Of a stretch of 39,318 nucleotides of DNA, positions 29,412 through 38,184 are shown in pieces (position 1 is the first letter of the stretch; each line of letters opens with the position of its first letter). The notes under the pieces were generated by a model, which worked only from the letters and a program-made list of their open reading frames with translations, searched no databases and was not told where the DNA came from. The stretch is from assembly GCF_025564065.1 (NCBI RefSeq), contig NZ_JAMGZK010000031.1:1-39318 (forward strand). The letters are read 5' to 3'. A program made the position numbers and the translations under genes. The stretch comes from Silvania hatchlandensis. GTDB lineage: Bacteria; Pseudomonadota; Gammaproteobacteria; Enterobacterales; Enterobacteriaceae.

Positions 29412-31514
29412 TTACTTTTTCTCGCGTCCGGCGATGATCTCATCCGCCACGTTACGCGGTGCCTCCGCATAATGGTGGAACTCCATGCTATAGGTGGCCC
29501 GTCCCTGCGACATCGATCGCAGCGTGGTGGCGTAGCCGAACATCTCGGCCAGCGGGACGTCAGCGCGGATAATCTGGCTGCCGAACCGCTCATCCATACC
29601 CTGCACCAGCCCGCGGCGGGAAGAGAGATCGCCCATGATGTTCCCGGCGTACTCTTCCGGCGTTTCGACTTCGACGTGCATCATCGGCTCCAGGATCACC
29701 GGGTCTGCTTTGCGTGCCCCCTCTTTAAAGCCAAAGATCGCCGCCATGCGGAAGGCCAGCTCTGACGAGTCGACGTCGTGATACGACCCAAAGGTCAGGG
29801 TTGCTTTGACATCCACCACCGGATACCCGGCCAGCACGCCGCTGTTAATAGCTTCCCGCAGCCCTTTTTCCACCGACGGGATATACTCACGCGGCACCAC
29901 GCCGCCTTTGGTGGCATCAACGAAAGCAAACCCGCTGCCCGGCTCCTGCGGCTCCAGGCTCAGGACCACATGTCCGTATTGCCCTTTCCCCCCGGACTGG
30001 CGCACAAATTTGCCTTCGATGTCGTCCACCGCTTTGCGGATGGTTTCGCGATACGTCACCTGCGGACGGCCAATATTCGCCTCGACGCCAAACTCACGCT
30101 TCATGCGGTCGACGATAATCTCAAGATGCAGTTCACCCATCCCGGAGATAATCGTCTGGCCGGACTCTTCGTCAGTATGCAGATGGAACGAGGGATCTTC
30201 CGCTGCCAGACGGTGCAACGCGATACCCATTTTTTCCTGATCGGCCTTGGTTTTTGGCTCAATCGCCAGCGAAATCACCGGGTCCGGAAACTCCATCCGC
30301 TCGAGAGTGATCACCGCGTTCGGGTCGGTCAGGGTGTCGCCGGTGGTGACATCCTTCAGCCCCACGCAGGCGGCGATATCCCCGGCCCGCAACTCGTCCA
30401 CGTCATGCCGGTCGTTGGCGTGCATCAGCACAATGCGGCCGATGCGCTCTTTCTTGCCTTTCACCGGGTTGTACACCGCATCGCCTTTTTTCAGCACCCC
30501 GGAGTAGACGCGAATAAAGGTCAGCTGGCCCACGTAAGGGTCGCTCATCAGCTTGAACGCCAGCGCCGAGAACGGCTCGTCATCGCTGGGGTGACGCTCG
30601 GCGTGTTCCCCTTTTTCATCCACGCCGTCAATGGCAGGCACGTCGAGGGGCGACGGCATCAGCTCAATCACCGCATCAAGCATGCGCTGCACGCCTTTGT
30701 TTTTAAACGCGCTGCCGCACAGCATCGGCTGGATTTCGCCCGCGACGGTGCGTTTGCGTAAGCCGCTGACGATCTCGGCTTCATCCAGATCGCCCGTTTC
30801 CAGGTATTTGTCCATCAGCGCGTCGGTGGCTTCGGCCGCCGCCGAGACCATTTTTTCCCGCCATTGCTGCGCGGTATCCCGCAATTCGTCCGGGACCGGC
30901 GCATAGCTGAAGGTCATCCCTTGAGTCGCGTCATCCCAGATAATGGCGCGCATCTTGATCAAATCGACCACCCCGGTGAAGTGATCTTCTGCCCCGATGG
31001 GGATCACAATCGGTACCGGATGGGCTTTCAGCCGGTCGATCATCATCTGCACTACGCGGAAGAAATCGGCGCCCTGGCGGTCCATCTTGTTGACGAAGGC
31101 AATGCGCGGTACGCGGTATTTATTGGCCTGCCGCCAGACAGTTTCTGACTGAGGCTGTACACCGCCCACCGAGTCATAGACCATCACCGCACCGTCGAGG
31201 ACGCGCATCGAGCGCTCCACTTCGATGGTGAAATCCACGTGCCCGGGAGTGTCGATGATGTTGATCCGGTGCGGCTCATAGCTGCGGTCCATGCCGGGCC
31301 AGAAGCAGCTCACCGCCGCAGAGGTAATGGTGATCCCGCGCTCTTGCTCCTGCGCCATCCAGTCAGTGGTTGCCGCGCCATCGTGGACTTCACCCAGCTT
31401 GTGGCTCATCCCGGTGTAAAACAGGATGCGCTCAGTGGTGGTCGTTTTACCGGCATCGATATGCGCGGAGATACCGATATTGCGATAACGTTCGAGGGGG
31501 ATGGGTCGGGGCAT
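29412..31514 (-). CDS. Elongation factor G paralogue (EF-G 2)
   Basis: 700-residue full-length translocase GTPase with all five domains. G1 AHIDAGKTT (17-25), switch [10 protein letters not shown] (88-95, His92 kept), G4 NKMD (142-145) and the domain IV-V motifs [11 protein letters not shown] and [11 protein letters not shown] are intact. It stands alone, not in an rpsL-rpsG-fusA-tufA operon, and is clearly diverged from housekeeping EF-G, so it is a second copy. Position 114 is Asp (MVYDSVGG), where I recall E. coli EF-G having the redox-sensitive Cys114, while Cys266 ([11 protein letters not shown]) is kept. An AAGGAC site precedes the ATG. Role inferred: translation under a special condition, or ribosome rescue/recycling. 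Confidence 0.92.
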   Translation of the reverse strand: MPRPIPLERYRNIGISAHIDAGKTTTTERILFYTGMSHKLGEVHDGAATTDWMAQEQERGITITSAAVSCFWPGMDRSYEPHRINIIDTPGHVDFTIEVERSMRVLDGAVMVYDSVGGVQPQSETVWRQANKYRVPRIAFVNKMDRQGADFFRVVQMMIDRLKAHPVPIVIPIGAEDHFTGVVDLIKMRAIIWDDATQGMTFSYAPVPDELRDTAQQWREKMVSAAAEATDALMDKYLETGDLDEAEIVSGLRKRTVAGEIQPMLCGSAFKNKGVQRMLDAVIELMPSPLDVPAIDGVDEKGEHAERHPSDDEPFSALAFKLMSDPYVGQLTFIRVYSGVLKKGDAVYNPVKGKKERIGRIVLMHANDRHDVDELRAGDIAACVGLKDVTTGDTLTDPNAVITLERMEFPDPVISLAIEPKTKADQEKMGIALHRLAAEDPSFHLHTDEESGQTIISGMGELHLEIIVDRMKREFGVEANIGRPQVTYRETIRKAVDDIEGKFVRQSGGKGQYGHVVLSLEPQEPGSGFAFVDATKGGVVPREYIPSVEKGLREAINSGVLAGYPVVDVKATLTFGSYHDVDSSELAFRMAAIFGFKEGARKADPVILEPMMHVEVETPEEYAGNIMGDLSSRRGLVQGMDERFGSQIIRADVPLAEMFGYATTLRSMSQGRATYSMEFHHYAEAPRNVADEIIAGREKK

Positions 31515-31576
31515 GATGCGTCCTTAGTCAGTTGACATAAAATTCGCGGCCAGGATAGCCGCGTGTTGATATGTAG

Positions 31577-31593
31577 ATTATAATAGTCCTATT
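31577..31593 (-). promoter_or_regulatory. Possible -10 region and palindrome upstream of the EF-G 2 gene
   Basis: A consensus TATAAT on the minus strand (31577-31582) lies 63 bases upstream of the EF-G start, with no convincing -35. It abuts the perfect short palindrome AATAG-TC-CTATT (31582-31593). The segment is AT-rich and could equally hold the promoter of the divergent ArsR-type gene. Confidence 0.35.
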
Positions 31594-31631
31594 GTACGAG
31601 TATATTCGAACTATTTTTTTAAGGCCTGAAC

Positions 31632-31648
31632 TATCAATGACATTGATA
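31632..31648. promoter_or_regulatory. Perfect 17-bp palindrome, probable ArsR-type operator
   Basis: TATCAATGACATTGATA is a perfect inverted repeat (8-bp arms, 1-base centre) 26 bases upstream of the ArsR-type gene and about 118 bases upstream of the divergent EF-G gene. ArsR/SmtB repressors bind imperfect AT-rich palindromes at this location, so autoregulation is likely and control of the EF-G gene possible. Confidence 0.6.
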
Positions 31649-31674
31649 AGGCTTATCACTGCACCAGGAAGAGT

Positions 31675-31986
31675 ATGATTGCCAACCACCCCGACACTGA
31701 ACAAATCACGCTGGAGAACGTTTTGCTGGCTCTCGGTAACCCGCTGCGACTGGCGATCATCGGCCAACTGGCCGACGGCAGCGAACTCAGCTGCAATGCG
31801 CTGCGCCCGCAGGAAGTCGCCAAATCGACCATGACCCACCACTGGCGCGTCCTGCGCGACAGCGGCGTGATCTGGCAGCGCCCCCAGGGGCGGGAAAATA
31901 TCATTTCATTACGCCGGGAAGATTTGGATGCGCGTTTTCCTGGACTGCTGGAGACATTGCTGCGGGTGATGTGTCAGGAGGCGTGA
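31675..31986 (+). CDS. ArsR-type winged-helix transcriptional regulator
   Basis: 103 residues, a minimal ArsR-like winged helix. The wing-helix core LGNPLRLAIIGQLADGSELS is followed by the recognition helix KSTMTHHWRVLRDSGVIW. The classic metal motif ELCVCDL is absent; the corresponding place reads ELSCNAL with one Cys, so it probably does not sense metals by that site and may sense redox change or a small molecule. An AGGAAG ribosome site lies upstream of the ATG. Divergent from the second EF-G gene. Confidence 0.85.
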   Translation: MIANHPDTEQITLENVLLALGNPLRLAIIGQLADGSELSCNALRPQEVAKSTMTHHWRVLRDSGVIWQRPQGRENIISLRREDLDARFPGLLETLLRVMCQEA

Positions 31987-32035
31987 TGGCCTTGCCCTCT
32001 CCGATACGATAGGGCGAAAAATAGCGGTAACTGTC

Positions 32036-32251
32036 GTGACCACGCAGCATGCCTCGGGCATCCAGTGTGGTTCCGGAGAGATCCGTTGCTCATTAATCTG
32101 GATACCTTTTCGTTTCAGTGACGCAATGGCTTTTTCCAGAAATGATGAATGGTTGCCTGAGCTGCCTGGTTTTTATCTTTATTATTCAGATAGAAAACAT
32201 GCCTCTGCGGCATTCAAGGCTTTTGTTGAGTACATTAAAGAGCATCGTTAA
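32036..32251 (+). pseudogene. C-terminal remnant of a LysR-family regulator
   Basis: The last 37 or so codons read EWLPELPGFYLYYSDRKHAS followed by AAFKAFVEYIKEHR. This is the characteristic end of a LysR effector domain (PGFYLYYPSR..AS.ALRAFVDF type). Upstream codons no longer resemble the family, and no helix-turn-helix is present, so the gene is truncated. It opens the decayed zone 32.0-33.7 kb. Confidence 0.55.
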
Positions 32252-32257
32252 TGCCCG

Positions 32258-32701
32258 TCATCGCCTGATGTCTGGTCCGCACGCCAACAGCCACCAGGCG
32301 CGACCTTCATTTTCGCCTTCACCCACCCTCGAGAAGCCGCATGCCACGTAGAATGCCAGCGCGTTGTCGTTGCACTTCAGGCACTTCAACTGATAGGGCT
32401 GCGTATTCCACCGTGGTAAGGACTGCAGCAGACTCTTCCCGACTCCGCGCTGGTGGTAAGCCGTCGCGATATACAGATGGTGAATGAAGTGGTCTTCCTC
32501 CAGGAGAGAGATGAAACCCACCACTTCACCCCCGGCATCTTGCGCTACCCATATCATTTCACCGACAGTCTGCTCGTCGAGATCGGTCAACTTGAGCTCT
32601 TCGACGGTCAACCACGGGAAGGTGTGGCGACGCGATGCAAGAAACAAGCGCCGCATGGCAGGCCAGTCCTGCGCAGCAGCGGGACGAACGAGTATTCCCA
32701 T
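32258..32701 (-). CDS. GNAT-family N-acetyltransferase
   Basis: 147 residues. It has the GNAT core with the acetyl-CoA P-loop in HHLYIATAYHQRGVGKSLLQ (Q/RxxGxG as QRGVGK) and the C-terminal CNDNALAFYVACGFSRVGEG motif typical of small-molecule acetyltransferases. I choose the ATG at 32701 with GAGAGG upstream, giving MGILVRPAAAQDWPAMRRLF, the usual family start; a longer frame to 32809 has no family sequence. The substrate is unknown. It is intact although its neighbours are degraded. Confidence 0.82.
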   Translation of the reverse strand: MGILVRPAAAQDWPAMRRLFLASRRHTFPWLTVEELKLTDLDEQTVGEMIWVAQDAGGEVVGFISLLEEDHFIHHLYIATAYHQRGVGKSLLQSLPRWNTQPYQLKCLKCNDNALAFYVACGFSRVGEGENEGRAWWLLACGPDIRR

Positions 32702-32869
32702 AACCTCTCTCCCGGGTGGATCTACACGGCTATTCATTGCGCTCCAGCATATATGTTCCCGCTCATCCCACCTATCCTTACCTCCTGAGTTTCCAACGAC
32801 TGAATCCATCGGTACGCCTACTGGTAGGAGGCACCCTGATTGCCCGGGCAGGAGTAAACAAAGGCGAAA

Positions 32870-32995
32870 GTGACAAAAGAAAACTGATCTGAACTCAAAG
32901 CATTAGCGGATAACGCACTGCGCGTTCCGCTGGATCTGCACTTTACTAATCAACAAATGCAGTCTATCCAGCAGGGATTTATCCCGTTAGCCATG
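32870..32995 (+). pseudogene. Short remnant of a hypothetical protein, interrupted by TGA
   Basis: After a GTG (32870) the frame reads VTKEN, hits TGA (32885-32887), then continues as ELKALADNALRVPLDLHFTN and QQMQSIQQGFIPLAM, which looks like the N-terminal part of a real protein. It then runs into the end of the convergent 2H-phosphoesterase remnant at 32987, so its 3' part is missing. Family not recognised. Confidence 0.4.
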
Positions 32996-33640
32996 GTGCA
33001 CATTGAGTTGGATGTCACTGAGAGGATGGCATTTTTCCCAGTTATAGTTGACTCTGGCTAAGGTCAATTCCCCTGTGACATCACCAAAATTAACGGTCTG
33101 GTGCCTTGAAAAAAAATCACGCAGCACGGGGGGTATGTACGTCGCGCCGTAACGCAACAGCGTGCTGTGCCAGAACGGCATCGGTATGGGCTGGCCGAGA
33201 TGGCGTTGTAGCAGCTCATTTTTCCAAAGAGATGCCAAAATCTGCTCGCAGAATGCCTGGCGCATGGCAATTGCCGGGGCATCGGGGATACCCGCAAGCA
33301 ATAACTGGTTGGGTAATGCCACCAGCCTTAGCTACCTGATAACAATGTGTTTTGCCTGGTACTCACGCCAGAGTTCTGTCAGTTGCGCCGTTTTAGCCGG
33401 GAGTTCCTCGTGTTCCTCAAACAGCGGTAGGGTCAGGGGCAGGAAGGTAAAATGGAAGCTATCGGCAGGAAGAATATCGGCCAGGCGATCGTCTGCCATG
33501 AGCTGGTTTAATTCCCGCATGAGGCAGGTGACGGGATACGGCATCGGCGGTTGTATACCTGCGGCAAGTGCCAGCCTGACAGGATCGTAGTAACGCGCTG
33601 TCAGGTCTGTTTTGAGCGAAAAGCGGACATTCACAGCCAT
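32987..33640 (-). pseudogene. 2H-phosphoesterase (LigT-like) gene interrupted by one amber codon
   Basis: From the ATG at 33640 the frame runs 102 codons to a TAG (33332-33334) and then continues in the same frame for another 114 codons to TAA. The first part has SFHFTFLPL and the second has PFWHSTLLRYG, the two H-x-T motifs that together make the active site of 2H phosphoesterases. The halves flank the stop, so the product is active only if the TAG is read through. I see no frameshift, only this stop. The family is inferred from the paired motifs and spacing. Confidence 0.6.
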
Positions 33641-33735
33641 CAATCTAGCTACTTAATAGCTGTGATATATGGTTAAACTTGCGGAGATTGTTCTTGGTGA
33701 TTATCCTCTTTCACAGATTTAAAATTCAGTTGCTA

Positions 33736-34755
33736 TCACTCCTGCATCTTAACGACCACTTTTCCTTTCGCATGTCCCTGAGCAAGATAGGCAAGAGCCT
33801 CCTTCGCCTCTGCAAAGGGAAACACCTTATCGATCACAGGCTTGAGTTGTTCAGCTTCTATGAGTTTGCCAATTTGGGTAAGGTGATCGCCATCAGGACG
33901 GACAAAAAGAAATGAATAGCTCAGACCCCGTTTTTTCGTAAGACGCATAATCTTGCGGCTCATCAGCCCGAAAACTAAACGCAGGAGGAAGTTTAATCTC
34001 CGCGCTTGGGCGAACGCGACATCTAACGGGCCGATGAGAGAAACAATCGTTCCCCCAGACTTAAGAATTTGGGTGGATTTTTCAATTAAATCGCCTCTTA
34101 CAGTGCCGATAACAATATCGTAGCCGCTCAACACCTTTTCAAATTCTTGTTTCTTATAATCAACCACTTCGTCTGCGCCAAGACGACTCACCCACTCGAC
34201 GTTGCCTGAACTCGTTGTCGTTCCCACATTTGCGCCAAGGTGCTTCGCCAGTTGGATAGCAAAACTGCCAATGCCCCCGGAACCAGCCGGGATGAAAACC
34301 TTTTGACCAGGCCGCAACTTAGCCCGCTCTGTCAGCGCTTGCCATGATGTAAGGCTCACCATCGGCAAAGAAGCAGCCTGAACGAAATCCAGATTTGAGG
34401 GTTTCATTGCTGCGGCGCTCTCAGGCACCACTGCAAATTCGGCCAGAGATCCCGTTCCCCTGTCGAAAATACTGGCAAAGATTTCGTCACCTGGAGTGAA
34501 ACGCGTCACACGACGCCCCACGGCAACAACAACCCCGGACAAGTCGCTGCCCAATGTGGCGGGAAGCTTAAAATGCAAAACCGGCTTAAATATTCCGGTT
34601 GGGATCATGTTATCTATCGGGTTCAGCCCAGCCGCGTAAACTTTAACCAGGATTTCATCAGCATTAATTGCAGGATAACCGACGTCATCGAATCCTGATT
34701 CAGGGGACTTACCATAGTGTTTAAATGTAAATGCTTTCATCGTCTTAGTCTTCAT
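33736..34755 (-). CDS. NAD(P)-dependent quinone oxidoreductase-like enzyme, MDR superfamily
   Basis: 339 residues of the medium-chain dehydrogenase/reductase superfamily. Catalytic zinc ligands are lacking, so it resembles quinone oxidoreductases/enoyl reductases. The nucleotide-binding motif is IPAGSGGIGSFAIQLAKHLG (about residues 155-174). The start at 34755 overlaps the membrane-protein stop (ATGA); an in-frame ATG at 34740 (MKAFTFKHYG) matches the usual family start and is an alternative. Last gene of the minus-strand redox cluster. More AT-rich than the nar region. Confidence 0.85.
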   Translation of the reverse strand: MKTKTMKAFTFKHYGKSPESGFDDVGYPAINADEILVKVYAAGLNPIDNMIPTGIFKPVLHFKLPATLGSDLSGVVVAVGRRVTRFTPGDEIFASIFDRGTGSLAEFAVVPESAAAMKPSNLDFVQAASLPMVSLTSWQALTERAKLRPGQKVFIPAGSGGIGSFAIQLAKHLGANVGTTTSSGNVEWVSRLGADEVVDYKKQEFEKVLSGYDIVIGTVRGDLIEKSTQILKSGGTIVSLIGPLDVAFAQARRLNFLLRLVFGLMSRKIMRLTKKRGLSYSFLFVRPDGDHLTQIGKLIEAEQLKPVIDKVFPFAEAKEALAYLAQGHAKGKVVVKMQE

Positions 34756-35162
34756 TTGTTGTTTACCCAGTCGCGTTTGTCAGTGAAATTTTTCTTAGCG
34801 GATCTGTTGCTGAGTAAAAAGGCAATCCCCAGGAATAGCTCGATAAACACGGCGAAAAGGATCTGCCCGTTCACGTGTCTTTCGCGCCATTCAACGATGC
34901 CCAGCACGGCTAAAATAATAGATATCGTGCTGATACCGGCGGCCAGCGCGTAGCGGGTCAGTGAAGGCTCTGCATTTCTGGCGAATAAACACATCACCCC
35001 TATTCCTGCAAAAAATGCGGCAGAGCGACGACTCACGACTCCTGTACCGCTCGTAGATTCAATTCCCCATTGACTTAATAGCTGTTCCGTGAAAAACATC
35101 CATACCGTGGCCAGTATGAAAAAAAACACTGAGGTCAGAATAGCCAGTTGAGAAAATTTCAT
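34752..35162 (-). CDS. Small integral membrane protein, unknown function
   Basis: 136 residues with four predicted membrane segments (about 5-25, 47-62, 70-92 and 100-118), a basic loop (WREREHV-like, WRERHVNGQ) and a basic tail (NRSAKKNFTDKRDWVNNK). I do not recognise a named family. It begins 2 bases after the SDR stop and overlaps the oxidoreductase start by 4 bases, so it is made with the redox cluster. Confidence 0.75.
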   Translation of the reverse strand: MKFSQLAILTSVFFFILATVWMFFTEQLLSQWGIESTSGTGVVSRRSAAFFAGIGVMCLFARNAEPSLTRYALAAGISTISIILAVLGIVEWRERHVNGQILFAVFIELFLGIAFLLSNRSAKKNFTDKRDWVNNK

Positions 35163-35164
35163 TT

Positions 35165-35983
35165 TTATTCTTTCGCATCAAGCTGAAGACTTTTGCGCAC
35201 CACCTTATCCAGGAATGATGCAGGCGCGAATCTGAGAATAAAATTCAATTTTCCTGCCAGCGCTCCCGCCGTGTAGCGTACCTTCGGATGTAAAGTCTGA
35301 GCAGCTTTAACAACCACATCAGCCACAACCTCCGGACTTTCCGCTTCGGCCATTGCCTTGCTCACCACTTTCGCCAGCTTAGCCCGGATCTGGTCATACT
35401 CCTGAAGCCTGGCGTCCGGCTCGATATTATTGGCTTCAAACTGTGTTTTCATGTAAGCAGGTTCGATGACAGAAACTCTGATGCCCTGCGTGCGCAGTTC
35501 ATGATCCAGTGCGCCCGAATACCCTTCCACCGCATGCTTACTGGCCGCATAAAGTGCCACATACGGCAATGGAACGATGCCGAGTATCGAACCGATATTG
35601 ATGATGCGCCCGCTGCCCTGACGGCGCATATAAGGGATCACTGCCCGGCTCAACCTGACGATGCCCAAAAAGTTTGTGTCGAAAATGTGTTTGGCCTGAT
35701 CGACAGAACTTTCTTCCGCCGCCGCCGGAGCGACCCCAAAGCCCGCATTGTTCACCAGAACATCGATCCGCCCCTCCAGACGAAGCAACTCCTCAATGAC
35801 GGCCCCAACAGAAGCGTCGTCGGTCACATCCAGCGTCAGTAACGGAAACGGATGTTTTCCCGCCTGTGAACCACGCCGGCTCGTGCCATATACAGTAAAT
35901 CCAGCGGCTAAAAGTTTACGGGCAGACGCTTCGCCGATACCCGAGGACGCACCGGTAACCAGTGCTACACGTTTTTTTGTCAT
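35165..35983 (-). CDS. Short-chain dehydrogenase/reductase (SDR)
   Basis: 272-residue classical SDR. The cofactor motif TGASSGIG is at residues 10-17, NNAG at 78-81, a serine in NIGSILG (132), and YxxxK at Tyr145-Lys149 (YAASKHAVEG). YGTSRRG after beta-2 suggests NADP preference. Start chosen at 35983 (MTKKRVALVTG) with GAAGG 11 bases upstream. ATGs at 36001 and 36022 are possible. The 132 bases before it hold the 11-bp inverted repeat at 36069-36102. Substrate unknown. Confidence 0.86.
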   Translation of the reverse strand: MTKKRVALVTGASSGIGEASARKLLAAGFTVYGTSRRGSQAGKHPFPLLTLDVTDDASVGAVIEELLRLEGRIDVLVNNAGFGVAPAAAEESSVDQAKHIFDTNFLGIVRLSRAVIPYMRRQGSGRIINIGSILGIVPLPYVALYAASKHAVEGYSGALDHELRTQGIRVSVIEPAYMKTQFEANNIEPDARLQEYDQIRAKLAKVVSKAMAEAESPEVVADVVVKAAQTLHPKVRYTAGALAGKLNFILRFAPASFLDKVVRKSLQLDAKE

Positions 35984-36068
35984 GCTGAATAAAGCCTTCA
36001 TGATGTGTTTAAGGTTTCTCATCGCTGATGAGACGACAGGCTGTAAGGGATTTATGTCAGATTTACCG

Positions 36069-36102
36069 CTGTGCAGAACAGCCGGAAGACCGTTCTGCAC
36101 AG
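36069..36102. promoter_or_regulatory. Perfect 11-bp inverted repeat between two SDR genes
   Basis: CTGTGCAGAAC and GTTCTGCACAG are perfect complements separated by 12 bases. The element begins 13 bases past the stop of the upstream SDR. No T-run follows in transcript direction, so it is either a processing/stability hairpin that sets differential expression of the downstream genes, or an operator. Confidence 0.5.
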
Positions 36103-36115
36103 TGCACCTCATTGA

Positions 36116-36898
36116 TTACTGTGCTTTATATCGTTCAGCGGCTTCATCTTGTTTGATATCTGAAAGCAGCGCCTGACGCGAAGCATCGAGGGAGTCCCAG
36201 CGGGCAGCATTATGTAAAGGCGGGATGGTGACCAGTTCACGGCGGTCAAAGCCCACCAGTGCGGCATCCACTAACTCGCCCACTTCCATGAATTTTGCCG
36301 AGTTACTGATGTCGATACCTGCACGGTCCCAGATTTCCGTATAAGTGCCCGCAGGGAGCACCGCCTGGATATAAATGCCTTTAGATGACAGCTCGACATT
36401 CATTCCCTGAGACAGGAAAAGCACAAAGGCTTTGGTTGCACCGTAAACCGTCATGGCAAATTCTGGGGCGAGTCCGACAATGGAACTGATGTTGACGATC
36501 GATCCTTCCCCCGCTTGCACAAAGCGTGGTGCCACGGCGCTGGCCAGTCTGGTCAGGGCGGTGACGTTAAGCGCGATAAGGCTTTCTATCGAATCAGGCG
36601 TCTGCTCTGTAAAACTGCCGGACTGCGCGATACCCGCGTTATTGATAAGAATGCCAATCCGAGTGTCTTCACGCAGACGGGCTTCGACCGCGGCTAAATC
36701 ACTCGTTTGCGTGAGGTCGGCAGGCAGAACGTCGACAGAAATGCCATTTTCCTGTCGCAGACGCGCGGCCAGTGTTTCTAACTTCGCTTTGTCGCGCGCG
36801 ACCAGAACCAGGTCGTGGCCCCGGCGGGCAAACCGTTCAGCGTAAACAGCACCAATACCCGTGGATGCGCCTGTGATGAGAACTGAAGCTATAGTCAT
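36116..36898 (-). CDS. Short-chain dehydrogenase/reductase (SDR)
   Basis: 260-residue classical SDR. TGASTGIG is at residues 9-16, NNAG at 86-89, the serines are at NISSIVG (138/139) and YxxxK at Tyr152-Lys156 (YGATKAFVLF). VARDKAKLE after beta-2 is the usual NADP-binding arginine context. It is less than half identical by eye to the next SDR, so this is not a recent tandem duplication. 60 bases downstream of the Old Yellow Enzyme gene and in the same orientation, so probably one transcript. Confidence 0.86.
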   Translation of the reverse strand: MTIASVLITGASTGIGAVYAERFARRGHDLVLVARDKAKLETLAARLRQENGISVDVLPADLTQTSDLAAVEARLREDTRIGILINNAGIAQSGSFTEQTPDSIESLIALNVTALTRLASAVAPRFVQAGEGSIVNISSIVGLAPEFAMTVYGATKAFVLFLSQGMNVELSSKGIYIQAVLPAGTYTEIWDRAGIDISNSAKFMEVGELVDAALVGFDRRELVTIPPLHNAARWDSLDASRQALLSDIKQDEAAERYKAQ

Positions 36899-36958
36899 AA
36901 GTTGATCTTCTTTATTAATGTGTAAACAGAATCCGCCATGTGCGATGTATGTAGGGCT

Positions 36959-38050
36959 TTACTTGCTGGTCTCCGTCAGCGACGGGTAATCGGTATATCC
37001 CGCTGCGCCACCGCCATAAAGGGTTTCAGGATTGAGTGAGGCCAGAGACGCGCCCGTTTTCAGCCTTTCGACAAGATCCGGGTTGGAGATGAACGGACGA
37101 CCGAACGCGAACAGATCGGCTTTGCCTTGCGCAAGCTGAGCGGACGCCAGTTCCAGGTCATAGCCATTGTTGCCGATGTAGGTGTTTTTAAAACGCCGGC
37201 GCAGGGAGTCGTAATCGAACGGTGATACATCACGCGGACCGCCCGTCGCACCTTCAACCACATGGAGGTACACGATGCCCAATGCATCGAGTTGTTCAGC
37301 GAGGTAATCATATTGTGGCTGCGGATCACTGCACGCAATCGCATTAGCAGGTGAAACCGGTGAAATGCGCACGCCGGTACGATCAGCACCAATCTCCTCT
37401 TTTACGGCCGCCGTGACTTCTAACAGCAGGCGCGCACGATTTTCGACAGAGCCGCCGTATTCATCAGTACGCTGATTTGCACCATCTTTGAGGAACTGTT
37501 CCAGTAGATAACCATTAGCGCCGTGGATCTCTACGCCGTCAAATCCGGCGGCAATGGCATTGGCCGATGCCTTTCTGAAATCGTCGATAATCCCCGGTAT
37601 TTCCTGCAACTCCAGCGCACGTGGCTCAGAGACGTCAGCAAATCCGTTGTTCACAAAGGTTTTAGTCTCAGCACGGATGGCAGACGGTGCGACCGGTGCA
37701 GCACCACCAGGCTGTAAATCGACATGCGAGATCCGTCCTACGTGCCATAGCTGTACAAATATGCGCCCACCTCTGGAATGAACTTCGTCAGTCACTTTGC
37801 GCCAACCTTCGATTTGAGCCTGCGTGTAGATTCCCGGCGTATCCTGATAGCCCTGCGCCTGAGCTGAGATCTGCGTGGCTTCGGTAATCAACAATCCTGC
37901 TGTGGCACGTTGGGCGTAGTAGGTCGCCGCCAGTTCGCCGGGTACCAACCCTGCTCCTGCTCGGTTACGCGTCAGTGGTGCCATTACGATATGGTTGGCA
38001 AGTGTTATTGTCCCAAGATCATAGGGTTGAAATAAGGTCTGGTTAGTCAT
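36959..38050 (-). CDS. Old Yellow Enzyme family alkene reductase
   Basis: 363-residue FMN-dependent ene-reductase for alpha,beta-unsaturated carbonyls, quinones or nitro compounds. The active-site pair is His176/Asn179 in GVEIHGANGYLL, the OYE1-type H-N pair rather than the H-H pair of NemA. The FMN region ends GNNGYDLELA and FGRPFISNPDL. It is first in the minus-strand redox cluster and faces a divergent TetR gene, the same logic as NemR-NemA, where electrophiles relieve repression. Confidence 0.9.
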   Translation of the reverse strand: MTNQTLFQPYDLGTITLANHIVMAPLTRNRAGAGLVPGELAATYYAQRATAGLLITEATQISAQAQGYQDTPGIYTQAQIEGWRKVTDEVHSRGGRIFVQLWHVGRISHVDLQPGGAAPVAPSAIRAETKTFVNNGFADVSEPRALELQEIPGIIDDFRKASANAIAAGFDGVEIHGANGYLLEQFLKDGANQRTDEYGGSVENRARLLLEVTAAVKEEIGADRTGVRISPVSPANAIACSDPQPQYDYLAEQLDALGIVYLHVVEGATGGPRDVSPFDYDSLRRRFKNTYIGNNGYDLELASAQLAQGKADLFAFGRPFISNPDLVERLKTGASLASLNPETLYGGGAAGYTDYPSLTETSK

Positions 38051-38093
38051 GTTTATTCGCCTGCTAAGTGGTTGGTAGAGATACCAATATAAT

Positions 38094-38143
38094 GATGATG
38101 ATCGTAATCTATAAAGTCAACTAGTTTGATTATGATCATCATC
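38094..38143. promoter_or_regulatory. 50-bp inverted repeat between OYE and TetR genes
   Basis: GATGATGATCGTAATC and GATTATGATCATCATC are 16-base arms complementary at 15 of 16 positions, separated by 18 bases that contain TCAACTAGTTTGA, itself nearly palindromic. The element spans most of the divergent promoter region and is the obvious TetR operator candidate, perhaps binding two dimers. Confidence 0.65.
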
Positions 38144-38184
38144 AATGTATACTTAAACCCTACTTTTGAGAGGGGCAGGAAAGC

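Noticed and set aside
29778..30761. 327-codon open frame antisense to EF-G 2
   Set aside because: Shadow of the EF-G coding strand, no motif.
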